From contig JAUWTT010000206.1 of assembly GCA_030614585.1 (NCBI GenBank), positions 1 through 7,128 on the forward strand: DNA of 7,128 nt. Direction: 5' to 3'. Origin of the DNA: Acidobacteriota bacterium (GTDB lineage: Bacteria; Acidobacteriota; UBA6911; RPQK01; JAPXNP01). This document shows positions 6,829 to 7,128 of this stretch, in pieces (within the stretch, counting starts at the first letter, position 1; the number at the start of each line of letters is the position of its first letter). A program made the translations under genes and the position numbers. The notes under the pieces are model-generated. The model saw only the letters and a program-made list of their open reading frames with translations. It was not told where the DNA came from and made no database searches.

Positions 6829-6852
6829 TTTGGAATGAATGGAGAATCACCG

Positions 6853-7128
6853 ATGTTCGCTTCTACTAAGTTGCAGCGGAGCTTTTTACTGACCGTCCTC
6901 GTTGCCGTTTTCTGCGTGGCCGCAGCCAACGCACGGTCTATGACAATGATCAAAGGCCAAGCTAACGCCAAGGCAATTCCTTCCCAGCAGAATCACGTTC
7001 TTATTCTCGGGCCCGATGGTAATGCCGGCTGTAAGGTCATCCGGTCTGAGAAGCAGTTCCAAGATTCGGGAATCGCTCTTTCACGTGCTGAGAAGAAGAC
7101 ATCGTCCAAGGTCGAAGTTGTCTACTCC
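6853..7128 (+). CDS. Secreted protein of unknown function (5' part, runs off window)
   Basis: An open frame of 92 codons from an ATG with no stop before the window end, so the gene is partial at its 3' side. TGGAGAA (6840-6846) stands upstream with GGAG eight bases from the ATG, a good ribosome site. The N-terminus is a textbook signal peptide: MFASTKLQR, then the hydrophobic stretch SFLLTVLVAVFCVAAA, then ANARS with likely cleavage after ANA. The visible mature part includes the strand-like HVLILGPDGNAGC, then a charged lysine- and serine-rich stretch. I recognise no domain in this fragment. It is transcribed away from the monooxygenase across the repeat-bearing region, so it is not part of the minus-strand cluster. 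That it is a real exported-protein gene is likely; its role is unknown. Confidence 0.75.
   Translation, partial: MFASTKLQRSFLLTVLVAVFCVAAANARSMTMIKGQANAKAIPSQQNHVLILGPDGNAGCKVIRSEKQFQDSGIALSRAEKKTSSKVEVVYS

Larger units (their letters stand above)
6453..6852. other. 400-bp gene-free divergent intergenic region
   Basis: No credible gene lies here. The small open frames contain repeat-derived strings such as NRQSKIVN and SGDWHPPS and lack family character. Contents in order: a short leader before the monooxygenase (to about 6540), a degenerate repeat block (about 6577-6726), an inverted repeat (6775-6804) and a possible promoter plus ribosome site for the plus-strand secreted-protein gene. Because the flanking genes diverge, promoters for both directions should lie here. 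No strong -35/-10 pair was seen for the minus strand. Confidence 0.7.

Overview
The window reads as a stretch of chromosome from a free-living, heterotrophic Gram-negative bacterium of moderate GC content. Two features loosely recall Planctomycetes, Verrucomicrobia or Acidobacteriota: the intergenic repeat styles (a core like AAAGGGGACAGGCTG, and a block built on GATTTTCGATTGGC with CATCTGGTGACTGGC) and the gene mix of an intracellular-type GH36 glycosidase, an ESS-family transporter and a membrane-anchored amidohydrolase. There is no marker gene here, so the placement is weak.

Four complete genes lie on the minus strand. Read in the direction of transcription (high to low coordinate) they are: a single-module class A FAD monooxygenase (6452-5208); a TIM-barrel metal-dependent hydrolase of the amidohydrolase_2 type with an N-terminal membrane segment (5044-3911); a sodium:glutamate-symporter-like (GltS/ESS) permease (3806-2490); and a GH36 alpha-galactosidase-like glycoside hydrolase (2266-8). 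Gaps between them are 163, 104 and 223 bp. They could share a message, but the gaps are too wide to prove an operon. The first three would fit a small route for an organic acid or aromatic compound (uptake, oxidation, hydrolysis or decarboxylation). The substrate cannot be read from the sequence. The GH36 gene is set apart by a repeat-rich spacer and is probably functionally separate.

A 400-bp gene-free region (6453-6852) separates the monooxygenase from a divergent plus-strand gene. It carries a degenerate repeat block (about 6577-6726) and an inverted repeat (6775-6804). The divergent gene starts at 6853 and runs off the window end. It encodes a secreted protein of unknown function with a clear signal peptide.

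No RNA gene, CRISPR array, transposase or phage element was seen, and I found no convincing new multi-gene system. The points most worth following are: repeats that run in frame into the start of the GH36 gene, making its true N-terminus uncertain; the cysteine-rich active-site face of that GH36 enzyme; the membrane-anchored amidohydrolase; and the repeat architecture upstream of the secreted protein.
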